This document shows, piece after piece, positions 8,720 to 20,762 of a stretch of DNA of 64,000 bases (its first letter is position 1; every line of letters begins with the position of its first letter). The position numbers and the translations under genes were made by a program. This DNA is from Vibrio sp. RE88 (GTDB lineage Bacteria; Pseudomonadota; Gammaproteobacteria; Enterobacterales; Vibrionaceae), in contig NZ_VTYQ01000001.1 of assembly GCF_013113835.1 (NCBI RefSeq), positions 620,001-684,000 of the forward strand, written 5' to 3'. Below the pieces are notes generated by a model, which was not told where the DNA came from, did not search any database, and worked only from the letters and a program-made list of their open reading frames with translations.

Positions 8720-9493
8720 TTACAGCTCTTCGCCGTAGATGTCAAAAGAGAAGTACTTTTTCGCAATCTTGTCATACGTACCGTTGGCGCGAATGGCGAC
8801 AATGGCTTTATTGAATTTCTCAGCCAATGCTTTGTCGTTCTGGCGTAATGCCAGCGCTGTTCCTTCGCCTATGTAGGCTTTGTCGGTAACAGGCTTGCCG
8901 ACAAACTTGAACCCTTGACCAATGTCTTTGGCCAGAAACGCTAACGCTAGCTGATCGGAATTACCAAAAGTCAGATCCAAGCGACCATTTACCATATCAA
9001 TGTAGACTTCATCCTGACCGGTATAACGTTTGATCTCTGCGACGTCACCGAACTTGTCCGTCACGTAGCGATCGTGAATTGTGCCACCTTGAACACCGAT
9101 GACTTTGTCTTTCATCCCTTGCGCTGAAATGTCGACCTTAGCGTCCGTCGCTGTGACAAAACGAGCCGGAGTCTGGTAATACTTGTTGGTAAACAACACA
9201 CGCTTTTTGCGCTCTTCTGTTATTCGCATCGAAGCCATGATGACATCCGATTTTCGTGCCAGTAGGCTCGGAATGAGTGAGTCCCAGTTTTGAGCGACCC
9301 AAGTACATTCCAGTTCGGCTTCAGCACACAGTGCGTCGGCAATTTCGATGTCGAACCCTGTCGGGTTGCCGCTTTGATCTTTGTAGTTAAACGGCGGGTA
9401 AGTGAAGTCGGATGCCAGACGTACTTGCTTTGCAAAAGTGGGTGCAGACAGAAGGGCAGCAGTACAAGCAATGACACTAAGCACTTTTTTCAT
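8720..9493 (-). CDS. Amino-acid ABC-type binding protein (lysine/arginine/ornithine/histidine-like)
   Basis: A 257-residue protein with signal peptide MKKVLSVIACTAALLSAPTFA. Its SBP family 3 motifs include FTYPPFNYKDQSGNPTGFDIEIADALC, MASMRITEERKKRVLFTNKYY and GVQGGTIHDRYV. The start at 9493 is supported by AAGGA and by the signal peptide. It overlaps the 3' end of hisC by 17 bases, so the two genes are transcribed together. I infer capture of a cationic amino acid or histidine-like compound. No permease gene is nearby. Confidence 0.85.
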   Translation of the reverse strand: MKKVLSVIACTAALLSAPTFAKQVRLASDFTYPPFNYKDQSGNPTGFDIEIADALCAEAELECTWVAQNWDSLIPSLLARKSDVIMASMRITEERKKRVLFTNKYYQTPARFVTATDAKVDISAQGMKDKVIGVQGGTIHDRYVTDKFGDVAEIKRYTGQDEVYIDMVNGRLDLTFGNSDQLALAFLAKDIGQGFKFVGKPVTDKAYIGEGTALALRQNDKALAEKFNKAIVAIRANGTYDKIAKKYFSFDIYGEEL

Positions 9494-10595
9494 GTTCGAA
9501 ATCCTTATCTTCGTTTTTCGTTGATACTGGGTCAGCGAAGTGGCTAATGATGGTAGCGACTTCCTGCATAGATTCTTGTGAGCCAATCGTGATTCTCACG
9601 CAGTGTTTCAGGCTCGGTTCATGTGATTGATTGCGGGTGACAATTCCAGCTTTAAGCAAGTAGTTGAACAGATCGACATCAGGTCGAGTGCGAATCAGCA
9701 CGAAGTTGGTGGAAGAAGGGTAGACCTTCTCAATCCAGCTTAATGACTGGATCTGGTCAACAAACCAATTTTTAGTTGCGATCAACTGTTGGGTACTTTG
9801 TGTCACTTTGGCCAACCCTTCTGGACTCAGTGCGTTTAACACGATCTCGGCTGAACTGTCTGGCATTGGGTAAGGGGGAACCATTTTATATAGGTAGTTC
9901 ATCACGGATGTATCAGCGATGATGAAGCCACAGCGCACTGCCGCAAGGCCAAAGGCTTTAGAGAGAGTACGAATAACAACCAGATTAGGGTATTGCTCGA
10001 TTAAGCTGACAACGCTTTCTTCAAGTTCAAACTCAATGTATGCCTCGTCCACGACAATCAACGCCTGGTCTTGCGTTTGGTCGAGAACAGACAGTACATC
10101 TTGTCGACTCAGCATCTGGCCTGTCGGGTTATTGGGTGAACAAAGAAACACCAAGTTTGCCGACTCTGCCGCTTTCACAACACCGTCCACATCCAGAGCA
10201 AAATCCGGCGCAAGCAAAGGGACGTCAATGGTTTCAACGGCAAGTGAATCAGCACAAAATTCATACATCGCATACGTAGGGCTACAGATAGCGATACGGC
10301 TTTTACCCGGCTGGCAGAAAGTGCGCACGAGAAGGTCAATGGCTTCATCAGCGCCTCTCACTGCGAGAACGGGCTTTTGGGTGTGGCAGTAATCCTGATA
10401 AGCGCAAGCGATGTCCTGAGGCAAAAAGTCAGGGTAACGATGGTAAGCATTTTGTTGGTCACTGAAATGCAGTGGTTGCTCTAACTCGTTGGCGTTGAGC
10501 CACAGTCGACCAGAACCTCCAATTCGCCGTGCGGATTGATAAGGTATTAATTTTTTTATGTTATCTGGTGCAATCTTGTCTGCCAGTGATGCCAT
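9477..10595 (-). CDS. Histidinol-phosphate aminotransferase-like PLP enzyme
   Basis: A 372-residue fold-type I aminotransferase. It has VRGADEAIDLLVRTFC, the substrate/PLP region FLCSPNNPTGQ, VVDEAYIEF, the PLP lysine in TLSKAFGLAAVRCG and the C-terminal RITIGSQE arginine. All are HisC features. It stands outside a his operon and overlaps a periplasmic binding protein gene, so it may be a second HisC or a related amino-acid aminotransferase working on an imported substrate. A LysR gene is divergent. AAAGGAA precedes the ATG. Confidence 0.85.
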   Translation of the reverse strand: MASLADKIAPDNIKKLIPYQSARRIGGSGRLWLNANELEQPLHFSDQQNAYHRYPDFLPQDIACAYQDYCHTQKPVLAVRGADEAIDLLVRTFCQPGKSRIAICSPTYAMYEFCADSLAVETIDVPLLAPDFALDVDGVVKAAESANLVFLCSPNNPTGQMLSRQDVLSVLDQTQDQALIVVDEAYIEFELEESVVSLIEQYPNLVVIRTLSKAFGLAAVRCGFIIADTSVMNYLYKMVPPYPMPDSSAEIVLNALSPEGLAKVTQSTQQLIATKNWFVDQIQSLSWIEKVYPSSTNFVLIRTRPDVDLFNYLLKAGIVTRNQSHEPSLKHCVRITIGSQESMQEVATIISHFADPVSTKNEDKDFEHEKSA

Positions 10596-10708
10596 TTCAA
10601 TATTCCTTTACTGCATAATTAATCGAATAGAAATCAAATTAATAACTAGAATTTCTTATTTGATAAAAATGTAGTCAAAAACCTATTTGAGTAGAATCGA
10701 AATAAAGG

Positions 10709-10743
10709 CATACTAGCTATGCAAAAAATGCATAGTTAGTATG
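10709..10743 (+). repeat. Inverted repeat ending on the LysR start codon
   Basis: CATACTAGCTATGCA (10709-10723) and its complement with one mismatch (10729-10743) are separated by five A. The right arm ends exactly on the ATG at 10741. It could be the LysR operator in the hisC/LysR divergent region, or an mRNA hairpin masking the start. Confidence 0.7.
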
Positions 10744-11628
10744 GTGGTAATGATGCGCTTACCTTCGACGAAAAACTTACAGGCATTCTTGGCAACCGCC
10801 GAATACCTTAACCTGACCCACGCCGCAGAGTCGCTCAACATGACGCAAGGCGCGGTCAGCCGGCAGATTCAGTCTCTCGAATCTTTGATGGGGGTGAGCC
10901 TGTTTTATCGCCGTGCCCGAGGGCTCGCCTTGACGCCTGAAGGGAGTATGTTCATTCCACTCGCGCAGGACATCATCAAGCGCTTACAACGCTCAGTCAG
11001 AGAAGTGTCTGAAAGTGCCAACCGTGTGAAACTTCTGGCACCAAGCTGTATTACCACCTGGTTACTGGCGCGCTTAGCTAATTTTCAGCAAGCCAATCCT
11101 GAAGTGAATGTCGAACTGACTTCAACCACTAAGCACCAGTTTCATCCGGACTTTGATAGTTTTGATATGGTGATCGTTTATGGTAAGCCAGTGCGAAGTA
11201 AGCAGGTTTCCCAAACCTTGTTGTTTGATGAAATTCTCGCGCCCGTTTGTTCTCCTCAGTTGTGGTCACAGTTCGTTGAGCCAGATGAATCTCTACACGA
11301 CAATTTGGTTAATCGCTTTACTTGGTTACATGCAAACCCAGAGCAGTCTGACTGGATGCTTTGGTGCAACAGTTGTGACGAATCTACACTTAAAGGAAAA
11401 GGGAATCAGACGTTTGCTACGTTAGATCAGGCGATGAACGCGGCTCAGCAGGGGTTTGGGATGACCGTGGGGGACGTGACCTTAGCGGAGCAGGATATAA
11501 AGTCAAATCGCTTGCTCTGCCCGTTTGATAAACGTATCCGATCTGGCAATAGTTACTTTTTGCTTTCGGCTAATCAAGAGCCGAATGAATCGGTCAAAGC
11601 GTTATCTGACTGGCTGGAGCAACAATAA
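10741..11628 (+). CDS. LysR-family transcriptional regulator
   Basis: A 295-residue protein with the LTTR winged helix-turn-helix at about residues 8-65 (NLQAFLATAEYLNLTHAAESLNMTQGAVSRQIQSLESLMGVSLF, given as two adjoining parts of one helix set) and a periplasmic-binding-like effector domain after it. The GcvA/AmpR-like C-terminus ends with SYFLLSANQEPNESVKALSDWL. The start could be 10741 or an internal ATG a few codons later (MRLPSTKN). It is divergent from hisC, its likely target, and 8 bases upstream of an RNase Z gene. Confidence 0.85.
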   Translation: MVVMMRLPSTKNLQAFLATAEYLNLTHAAESLNMTQGAVSRQIQSLESLMGVSLFYRRARGLALTPEGSMFIPLAQDIIKRLQRSVREVSESANRVKLLAPSCITTWLLARLANFQQANPEVNVELTSTTKHQFHPDFDSFDMVIVYGKPVRSKQVSQTLLFDEILAPVCSPQLWSQFVEPDESLHDNLVNRFTWLHANPEQSDWMLWCNSCDESTLKGKGNQTFATLDQAMNAAQQGFGMTVGDVTLAEQDIKSNRLLCPFDKRIRSGNSYFLLSANQEPNESVKALSDWLEQQ

Positions 11629-11636
11629 GGTAAGTT

Positions 11637-12617
11637 ATGGAAATCTGTGTATTAGGGACGTCATCAGGCACACCGACCAAAGCCAGAAATGTCTCTGCAA
11701 CGGCCGTGATGGAAAGCAAGGGCAAAGGCTGGTTTCTGGTTGATTGTGGTGAAGCTACCCAACACCAATTGCTGCATACGCCTTTGTCTCTCAATTACCT
11801 TAAGGCGATTTTCATTACTCACTTACATGGTGATCATTGCTATGGTTTACCGGGATTACTTGCCAGCGCTGGTATGAATCGTCGTTCAGACCCATTAATC
11901 ATTATTGCACCGAAAGGAATTCGAGAGTGGCTTGAAGCGACAATGCAATTTACTAAACTTCACCTGCCTTACGAGCTTCAGTTTATCTCTGCTGAATCTT
12001 TACCCTCAATGACGATCGGCCAATTCACCATTTCATTGTGTGAATTAGAGCATCGCGTGCCTTCCTTCGCCTATTGTTTTACCGAAAGTACGATTAAAGC
12101 CTATCTAGATTTTGACAAGCTGGCACAGCAAGGTGTTCCTAGAGGTCCGCTATGGGGGCAATTAGTCAAAGGGCAAAATGTCGAACATGAAGGCAAAACG
12201 CTGATCAGCGAAAAGTTCACCTACTTAGAACACGGGCCAAGAAAGCTTGTTATCGCCGGTGACAATGCCGATCCTGAGTTGCTCAAGCACTTATGTGAAG
12301 AGTGCCATTTGCTGGTACATGAGTCGACTTATGCCGAAGCTTTCGCCAAACAGGCGAAAGAGTTTGGCCATAGCTACGGAAAGTTGGTTGCGGAGTTTGC
12401 CGAAGTCGCTGGTATCCCTAACTTGATTCTCACCCATTTCAGCCCACGTTATCAGCTACACCCTGAAGCAGAGCTGTCAGTCGAGATTATTCGCTCAGAG
12501 GCTGAGCAGGTATACTCTGGCAACTTATTCCTTGCACAAGACTTACTGCGCTATCGAATCGACAAACAGGGTAAAGTGACGTTAGTCGATCCACCTATTT
12601 CATCACCACCTGATTGA
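11637..12617 (+). CDS. rnz: Ribonuclease Z (metallo-beta-lactamase fold)
   Basis: A 326-residue protein of the ElaC/RNase Z short form. The zinc motif ITHLHGDHCYGLPGL (HxHxDH) is followed by a flexible exosite-like segment, then AGDNAD, HESTY and LTHFSPRY, which supply the remaining metal ligands. The family cleaves the 3' trailer of tRNA precursors, or acts as an exonuclease or phosphodiesterase. AAGG precedes the ATG, and only 8 bases separate it from LysR. Its 3' end overlaps the convergent SgrR-type gene by 23 bases. Confidence 0.85.
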   Translation: MEICVLGTSSGTPTKARNVSATAVMESKGKGWFLVDCGEATQHQLLHTPLSLNYLKAIFITHLHGDHCYGLPGLLASAGMNRRSDPLIIIAPKGIREWLEATMQFTKLHLPYELQFISAESLPSMTIGQFTISLCELEHRVPSFAYCFTESTIKAYLDFDKLAQQGVPRGPLWGQLVKGQNVEHEGKTLISEKFTYLEHGPRKLVIAGDNADPELLKHLCEECHLLVHESTYAEAFAKQAKEFGHSYGKLVAEFAEVAGIPNLILTHFSPRYQLHPEAELSVEIIRSEAEQVYSGNLFLAQDLLRYRIDKQGKVTLVDPPISSPPD

Positions 12618-14295
12618 AATCTATCCAGCCGTTAGCAAGCAGTGCAGGCGCTGTCACGGTGTCTGAGATATTGAGATCCTGCTTTACATGAAAGAGTGGT
12701 TGATAAATGCCTTTTCTGATTAAGCTTTTCTCAATCGTTTCAAACTGTTTGAGTCTCGTGGCTAGCTTGGGTTGGGCCATTGTTTCAGTACATTTCTGTT
12801 TGATCCAATGTTGCTCTTTATCGGTCAGGCAGGCGGTAAGAGCGCTGGTGTTAAATAGCCATCCCAACCAGGACATTTCAGTATCTTCACCGAACACTTC
12901 TCCACAAATGATGACATCCGCTTGGGATAAGGTGCTGAGTTGGTCAAACACGGGGTATTCATGAACGGTCAGTTTGGCATCTATGCCTAACTTTTCTAGC
13001 GTTTCGACCACTAGCCGAGCGGTTTCTATATGGATTGCAAGTTGGTAGGTGACGACAGAGAGAGGCGCTTCCGGCTTAGGGAGCGAACGTATATGTTCTG
13101 CAATTAAATCTAACGTTGATGATCTGAGTGACTCGGGAGAAGACACCATGCCGCTCGCTCCAGCGAGCACTTCGCACTGTTGTGATTGCGGCGCGCCCAT
13201 ATGAGATAAAACCTCTTGCAGCGCAGCCCGGTGAGCTCGTTTGGCCATCCATCCATTACGATTCACGTTGAATGTTGCGTAGACACAACCTTCCTCCCAT
13301 TGATTTTGCGCACGGAAGCCAGATGCGTGTCCTTCACGTATGTGGCTGCCATGTACGACATGACTGTTTAGGTCAAAGTTTTTAGCTTTATCACCAATGT
13401 TCCAGATCTCAATGCCGTCTATCCAAGGTCTGAACCCGTGATAGTGTGGATTAACGGTCATCAGTGTTCGCCACTCAGTTTGCTCTTCTAAGCAGAATGG
13501 GCCAGTTCCGACGATTTTACCTTTGATTGCTTTGGTGATGCCCATAGCAGAGTGTGCCAGCAGTTTAGGCAGTAGACTCGGCATTGAATGGCTGACAAAG
13601 TGAATAGATAGGTCATCGATTACGACGACGTCATCGATAAATTCGAACAGAACTTTGCAACCAGCGTCTGAGCTCATCAATCGCTCAAAGTGAGCTTTGA
13701 TATCCTGAGCCAGCAAAGGACTGCCGTCCTGAAATTTAAGCCCTTTGCGTAATGTTATTTCAAGTGTGTGGTCGCTCAGTTTCCATGAGTGTGCCAGATC
13801 GGCTTGTATATCGAGATTATCGGTATTGATGATAAGCAGATTGGCATACAGATAGCGTGCAAGGTGGATTTCTGTTCGCCGCGTGATCAGAACGGGATCT
13901 AGGCAATGGGTGCCGCGGTAGAAAGGGATCTTTAGTATATGTTTTGACCCATCTTTCGGCTGAAACTGAGCGAGATAGTTTTCCAAAAAATTATCACGAT
14001 GTGAATCCTTGACCAGCAATAGAGCCTGCGCGACTTTTCCTTCTTCTAATAGACGAAAAGCTTGTTGCTCCAATCGTTCGTTTGGGCACTTCAATAGCTT
14101 TGCATTGGGTAATTTACCTCGGCCTACCCCCGGCTGCCACTCAAGGAAGCGTTCTTTAATCAATCGTTTAATGAGTAATTGGGCATTGCGTCTTGTGCAG
14201 TCCAGTGATTGGCTGAAATTGTCCAAGGACATTGGCCGCCACTGCTCAAACTGCAGATTATCACGGCAGAACGCGAGGGATTTCCAGTAACGCAT
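12595..14295 (-). CDS. SgrR-family transcriptional regulator
   Basis: A 566-residue protein with an N-terminal SgrR winged helix (LDNFSQSLDCTRRNAQLLIK, then ERFLEWQPGVGRGK) and a C-terminal SBP family 5 solute-binding-like domain (about residues 160-550; AHSWKLSDHTLEITLRKGLKFQDGSPL). In enterobacteria SgrR controls the sugar-phosphate stress RNA SgrS and the efflux protein SetA. Here it is divergent from an MFS exporter, 90 bp away, a similar layout. The ligand is unknown. Confidence 0.85.
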   Translation of the reverse strand: MRYWKSLAFCRDNLQFEQWRPMSLDNFSQSLDCTRRNAQLLIKRLIKERFLEWQPGVGRGKLPNAKLLKCPNERLEQQAFRLLEEGKVAQALLLVKDSHRDNFLENYLAQFQPKDGSKHILKIPFYRGTHCLDPVLITRRTEIHLARYLYANLLIINTDNLDIQADLAHSWKLSDHTLEITLRKGLKFQDGSPLLAQDIKAHFERLMSSDAGCKVLFEFIDDVVVIDDLSIHFVSHSMPSLLPKLLAHSAMGITKAIKGKIVGTGPFCLEEQTEWRTLMTVNPHYHGFRPWIDGIEIWNIGDKAKNFDLNSHVVHGSHIREGHASGFRAQNQWEEGCVYATFNVNRNGWMAKRAHRAALQEVLSHMGAPQSQQCEVLAGASGMVSSPESLRSSTLDLIAEHIRSLPKPEAPLSVVTYQLAIHIETARLVVETLEKLGIDAKLTVHEYPVFDQLSTLSQADVIICGEVFGEDTEMSWLGWLFNTSALTACLTDKEQHWIKQKCTETMAQPKLATRLKQFETIEKSLIRKGIYQPLFHVKQDLNISDTVTAPALLANGWIDFNQVVMK

Positions 14296-14385
14296 AAAGG
14301 TGAAATTCCTTTTTCTTATTTCTATTTTTCTTCATCTTTTGATTCGGATAATAGTGGATTCTTATCAGGAAGAAAGGATTATTCG

Positions 14386-15597
14386 ATGGAGACGTTATCT
14401 CACCCTCAAAATTCAGTGTGGAAAAATAGATCGTTTGTGGTGCTCTTTTCTAGCGCTTTGTTCGTGGCGTTTAGTGCACAGATTTATAATTTAGCATTGC
14501 CTTTGTTGGTGTATGAATTAACTCAGTCGTCTCAGATGATGGGCTGGATGCGAGCAGTTGAATTCCTACCTAACTTATTGCTGGCGCTGTTTATTGGTGT
14601 ATGGATCGATAGAGTCGACAAAAAACGCTGGTCTCAAATGATGTTGTTAGGCCAGTTGCTGATGGTATTGAGTTGTTATTTTGCGGTGGAATGGTTGGAT
14701 AATCCGCTCTGGGTTCTTTTTCCGTCGGCGTTTTTCATGATGGCGTGTAATTACGGCTATCACAATGCACGTATGGCGATGATGAAAAACGGTATTCCTC
14801 ATGAACTGCAAAATACCGCTATTGCGCGTATGAGTTCGCTGAGTAGTTTTATGGAAACGGTCGGCCCGGTACTTTCTGGCGCGTTGATGCTCTTGTCAGC
14901 GATTCATAATGTATTTCTTGGAGTGGCAGCGATGCTGGTGTTGGCTTATTGGCAACTGGAAAAGTTGGCTTTAGTGAAGCCAGAGCCGAAACCTCACCCA
15001 CCCGTACTAAAAGCATTGGCGGAAGGGTGGGCGATACTGCGTGCTGAAACCAATATGTGGTACATCACCTTGGCCGTGATGGTGATTAACACCACAGGTG
15101 CAATATTCTGGATTCAGTCGATCTTTTATGCGAAATCCACTCTCAGTCTGAATTCTGTTGAAGTGAGCTACTTGATTGCTGCTTCGGGTGTGGGTGGCTT
15201 ATTGGGTTCATTTACCGCAGATAAAATACGTACCAAGTTTGGTTTAGGCCAGTTGTTGATTGCCTCAATTGCGTTGGAGGCGTTTGGTTTCCTTATTCCT
15301 CTGGTGCTTCCCGGAGTGTGGAGTCTGGTCTTTGCCTTTTTGTGGATCTCTGCAATTGGCTTATACAGCTCGATCTGTATCTGGAGTTACCGCCAGGAAG
15401 CGTTCGATGAGCAATGCCTCGGCAGGCTGACGGGCATTACAGGGTCGCTGTTTAAACTACTCATGCCGTTTGGTTTAGCGGCGTCAGGGTATATGGTTGT
15501 TAGTTTTGGTGAGCAAGCGGTGTTCGTTTCATGCTTTATACTTCAGCTCTTGGTCGCGCTAATATTATTATTCAGCCGAGTTCGATTTATTCAATAA
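14386..15597 (+). CDS. MFS exporter, EntS/MFS_3-like
   Basis: A 403-residue membrane protein with about 12 hydrophobic segments. The early loop reads FIGVWIDRVDKKRW (MFS motif A), and the central loop holds KPEPKPHPPVLKALAEGWAIL, typical of drug and siderophore exporters of the MFS_3 type. The start at 14386 is chosen from AGAAAGGA just upstream; an upstream open frame reaches into the SgrR-type gene and is not used. It is divergent from that regulator, its likely controller. Confidence 0.85.
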   Translation: METLSHPQNSVWKNRSFVVLFSSALFVAFSAQIYNLALPLLVYELTQSSQMMGWMRAVEFLPNLLLALFIGVWIDRVDKKRWSQMMLLGQLLMVLSCYFAVEWLDNPLWVLFPSAFFMMACNYGYHNARMAMMKNGIPHELQNTAIARMSSLSSFMETVGPVLSGALMLLSAIHNVFLGVAAMLVLAYWQLEKLALVKPEPKPHPPVLKALAEGWAILRAETNMWYITLAVMVINTTGAIFWIQSIFYAKSTLSLNSVEVSYLIAASGVGGLLGSFTADKIRTKFGLGQLLIASIALEAFGFLIPLVLPGVWSLVFAFLWISAIGLYSSICIWSYRQEAFDEQCLGRLTGITGSLFKLLMPFGLAASGYMVVSFGEQAVFVSCFILQLLVALILLFSRVRFIQ

Positions 15598-18384
<2,787 letters not shown>

Positions 18385-18400
18385 TCCATTCTAAAAACGA

Positions 18401-18427
18401 CAGGGCTCCGAATGGAGCCCTGCTTTG
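18401..18427 (+). terminator. Rho-independent terminator after the M4 protease
   Basis: CAGGGCTCC and GGAGCCCTG pair over 9 bp with loop GAAT, followed by CTTTG. Confidence 0.85.
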
Positions 18428-18466
18428 TATCACGTCTACAGAATTTACAAGGAACTCAGTTCTGCT

Positions 18467-20011
18467 ATGAAAAAGACATTATTAGCTTTAGCTCTATTTG
18501 GGAGCGCTTCTGCCTTTGCAGCATCAGATGCCAACGTACTGAAAGATGGGGAAGTATGGATTACCACGGATGCGGACGCTCAGCATTTGATAACGCAGCA
18601 TGGTGCAGCGGTATTCAGTGGCTTTGCAGCAAATCCAAATGCCGTGGTTGCCAAAATCAATGAGAAGCAGTTGGCAGCGCTCTCCAGTCATATGCACGAA
18701 GCGAAACACCGTTGTGGTGGTTACATGGTGCATGCAGATAAGGCAAGCGCAATGAAAGCGGCGGGTATGCCACTGTCGATGAGTACGTTTGAGAAGCCAG
18801 TGATCAGCTACCACGACACGGTCGAGTCGTTGATTGCGCAGGTTGAGCCAAACAACATGGTTACCACCATTGAAAACCTAACCAGCTTTACTAACCGTTT
18901 TTATACCACTTCTACGGGTATTGCTGCTTCGGACTGGTTGTTAGAGCGCTGGCAAGAAGAGATTAAGGATGTACCTTATGCCTCAGCTCAGCAAATTTCA
19001 CACAGTGATTACCCACAGAAATCGGTTGAAGTAACTTTAGTTGGTGCCAAGCATCCGGACGAGATCGTTGTGGTCGGTGGTCACCTAGATTCAACAGTTG
19101 GGTCATGGACAACTGAAGGTACAATATCACCGGGAGCCGATGATGACGCTTCGGGTATTGCGACGGTGACAGAAGCGCTGCGCTTGATGATTGCCAGCGG
19201 TATCCAGCCAGATCGTACTATCAAGTTCTACGGCTATGCGGCAGAAGAAGTGGGCTTACGAGGTTCTCAGGACATTGCTCAAACGCTGAAAGGCGAGCAG
19301 GCGGATGTGGTCTCTGCCTTGCAGCTGGATATGACCAACTACAACGGTTCGGCTCATGACATTACCTTCATCAACGATTACACAGACGCGAATTTAACGG
19401 AATTTCTCAGCGAGCTAATTGATACCTACGCGAGTGAAATTACTTATGATTTTGACCGCTGTGGCTACGCCTGTTCTGACCATGCTTCATGGCACAACGC
19501 GGGTTACCCGTCGGCAATGCCGTTTGAAACCATGTTCAATGATTACAACCCGCATATCCACACTGAGCACGACACGCTGGAGAACTCTGACCCAACTGCA
19601 AGCCACGCGACTAAGTTTGCTAAGTTGGCCATCGCGTACTTGGTGGAAACCAGTTTGGATGATGCTGAGTCGCCAGTGAAGGAGCTGGAAAACGGTACAC
19701 CAGTGGAGAACCTGACCTCTGGTTATTTCGACGAACAGTTCTTTGTTTTCCGCACTACAGAGCCGGGCGAAGTCACGATATCCATCACAGGCCCACGCAG
19801 TGGCGATGCGGATCTCTACGTGACCTACGAAGGTCCGGTTTCGAAAACAGAATATGATTGTCGTCCGTTCCAGAATGGCAGCAACGAACAATGTGTGTTT
19901 AACAAACCAGCGGGTGAGTTCAACATTATGGTTCGTGGTTACCGCAACTTTGACGAAGTAGATATTGTGGCTAGCTTTAGCCCTGAGAACGCTCAGGATC
20001 AAAAGCAATAG
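18467..20011 (+). CDS. Secreted M28 leucine aminopeptidase with PPC domain
   Basis: A 514-residue protein with signal peptide MKKTLLALALFGSASAFA. Its M28 catalytic domain (about residues 130-390) has a full co-catalytic zinc set: GGHLDS, GADDDASG, AAEEVGL (acid/base Glu), QLDMTNYNG and HIHTEHDTLENSD. A C-terminal PPC domain (about 410-500) is typical of Vibrio extracellular enzymes. It closely resembles the Vibrio proteolyticus-type aminopeptidase. The start is set by the signal peptide; AAGGAA lies 12 bases upstream. It would finish peptides released by the M4 protease next door, but a terminator separates the two genes. Confidence 0.92.
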   Translation: MKKTLLALALFGSASAFAASDANVLKDGEVWITTDADAQHLITQHGAAVFSGFAANPNAVVAKINEKQLAALSSHMHEAKHRCGGYMVHADKASAMKAAGMPLSMSTFEKPVISYHDTVESLIAQVEPNNMVTTIENLTSFTNRFYTTSTGIAASDWLLERWQEEIKDVPYASAQQISHSDYPQKSVEVTLVGAKHPDEIVVVGGHLDSTVGSWTTEGTISPGADDDASGIATVTEALRLMIASGIQPDRTIKFYGYAAEEVGLRGSQDIAQTLKGEQADVVSALQLDMTNYNGSAHDITFINDYTDANLTEFLSELIDTYASEITYDFDRCGYACSDHASWHNAGYPSAMPFETMFNDYNPHIHTEHDTLENSDPTASHATKFAKLAIAYLVETSLDDAESPVKELENGTPVENLTSGYFDEQFFVFRTTEPGEVTISITGPRSGDADLYVTYEGPVSKTEYDCRPFQNGSNEQCVFNKPAGEFNIMVRGYRNFDEVDIVASFSPENAQDQKQ

Positions 20012-20017
20012 CAGAAT

Positions 20018-20047
20018 AAAAAAGTCCACCAGTTGGTGGACTTTTTT
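20018..20047. terminator. Bidirectional rho-independent terminator
   Basis: A 13-bp perfect stem including A6 and T6 ends, loop AGTT, lies between the convergent aminopeptidase and YbaK-like genes. Confidence 0.93.
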
Positions 20048-20084
20048 GATGATGAATCGTCACCGGATTTCGGTTTAAAGCAAA

Positions 20085-20564
20085 CTAATGGAAGATCTGG
20101 CTACTGAATCTCATCATTTTACTTTGGCCCATTAACTGGCGAAAAGATTCCTGATCAAGCTTGATCAAGGTTTCATGATCGCCAGCTTCAAAGTAGACGT
20201 AGTTCTGGCGAGTCAACACTTCATCATAAGTGGTCGACATGTGGTAGGCGCTACCAACTGGTGGTATGGCGCCATTCTCACAATCGTCGAACATCTCATA
20301 AATCTGTTGCTCTTTAACAAGGTGGAAATTGGCATTTAACTCGTCATTGAGCCGGGATAGGCTGATCTTATTGTTGGCGGGTAAAACAGCCATCATGTGA
20401 TGACCATCGTGATCTTCCAGAACGATGCCTTTTGCCAGACAAACCAAAGGTATACCAGCAGCAACGCCGCTCTGGAGTGAGCTTTGGCTGTGGCTATGCC
20501 TGACTGTCTGGAACGGGATATCGTGTTCGCTTAGATATTGGTCCAATCGTGTTGCAATACTCAT
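20085..20564 (-). CDS. YbaK/ProRS-associated aminoacyl-tRNA deacylase-like protein
   Basis: A 159-residue domain of the YbaK/EbsC type. Readable pieces are IPFQTVRHSHSQSSLQSGVAAGIP, LAKGIVLEDHDGHHMMAVLPANNKIS and IPPVGSAYHMSTTYDE, with the catalytic-type Lys in LAKGIV. Family members hydrolyse mischarged tRNAs in trans. The start at 20564 follows GGAGG by 5 bases and is preferred over a longer frame. It is transcribed alone and converges with the aminopeptidase. Confidence 0.8.
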   Translation of the reverse strand: MSIATRLDQYLSEHDIPFQTVRHSHSQSSLQSGVAAGIPLVCLAKGIVLEDHDGHHMMAVLPANNKISLSRLNDELNANFHLVKEQQIYEMFDDCENGAIPPVGSAYHMSTTYDEVLTRQNYVYFEAGDHETLIKLDQESFRQLMGQSKMMRFSSQIFH

Positions 20565-20762
20565 ACAAACCTCCATGTGCCTGGGGCCCATGTTGAGTAT
20601 AGGTAACGAACACTTAAGTCACCATGCGCGCTTTTCAACTCGTGCGAAGGCGAGCGGGCCATAAACCAATATGTTGAATTTGGATCTATATTAATACTTA
20701 TATGCAATTGCATGGATGTAAATTCAGTTGCTTAATGCAAGTACTGAAAACATATAAATATT

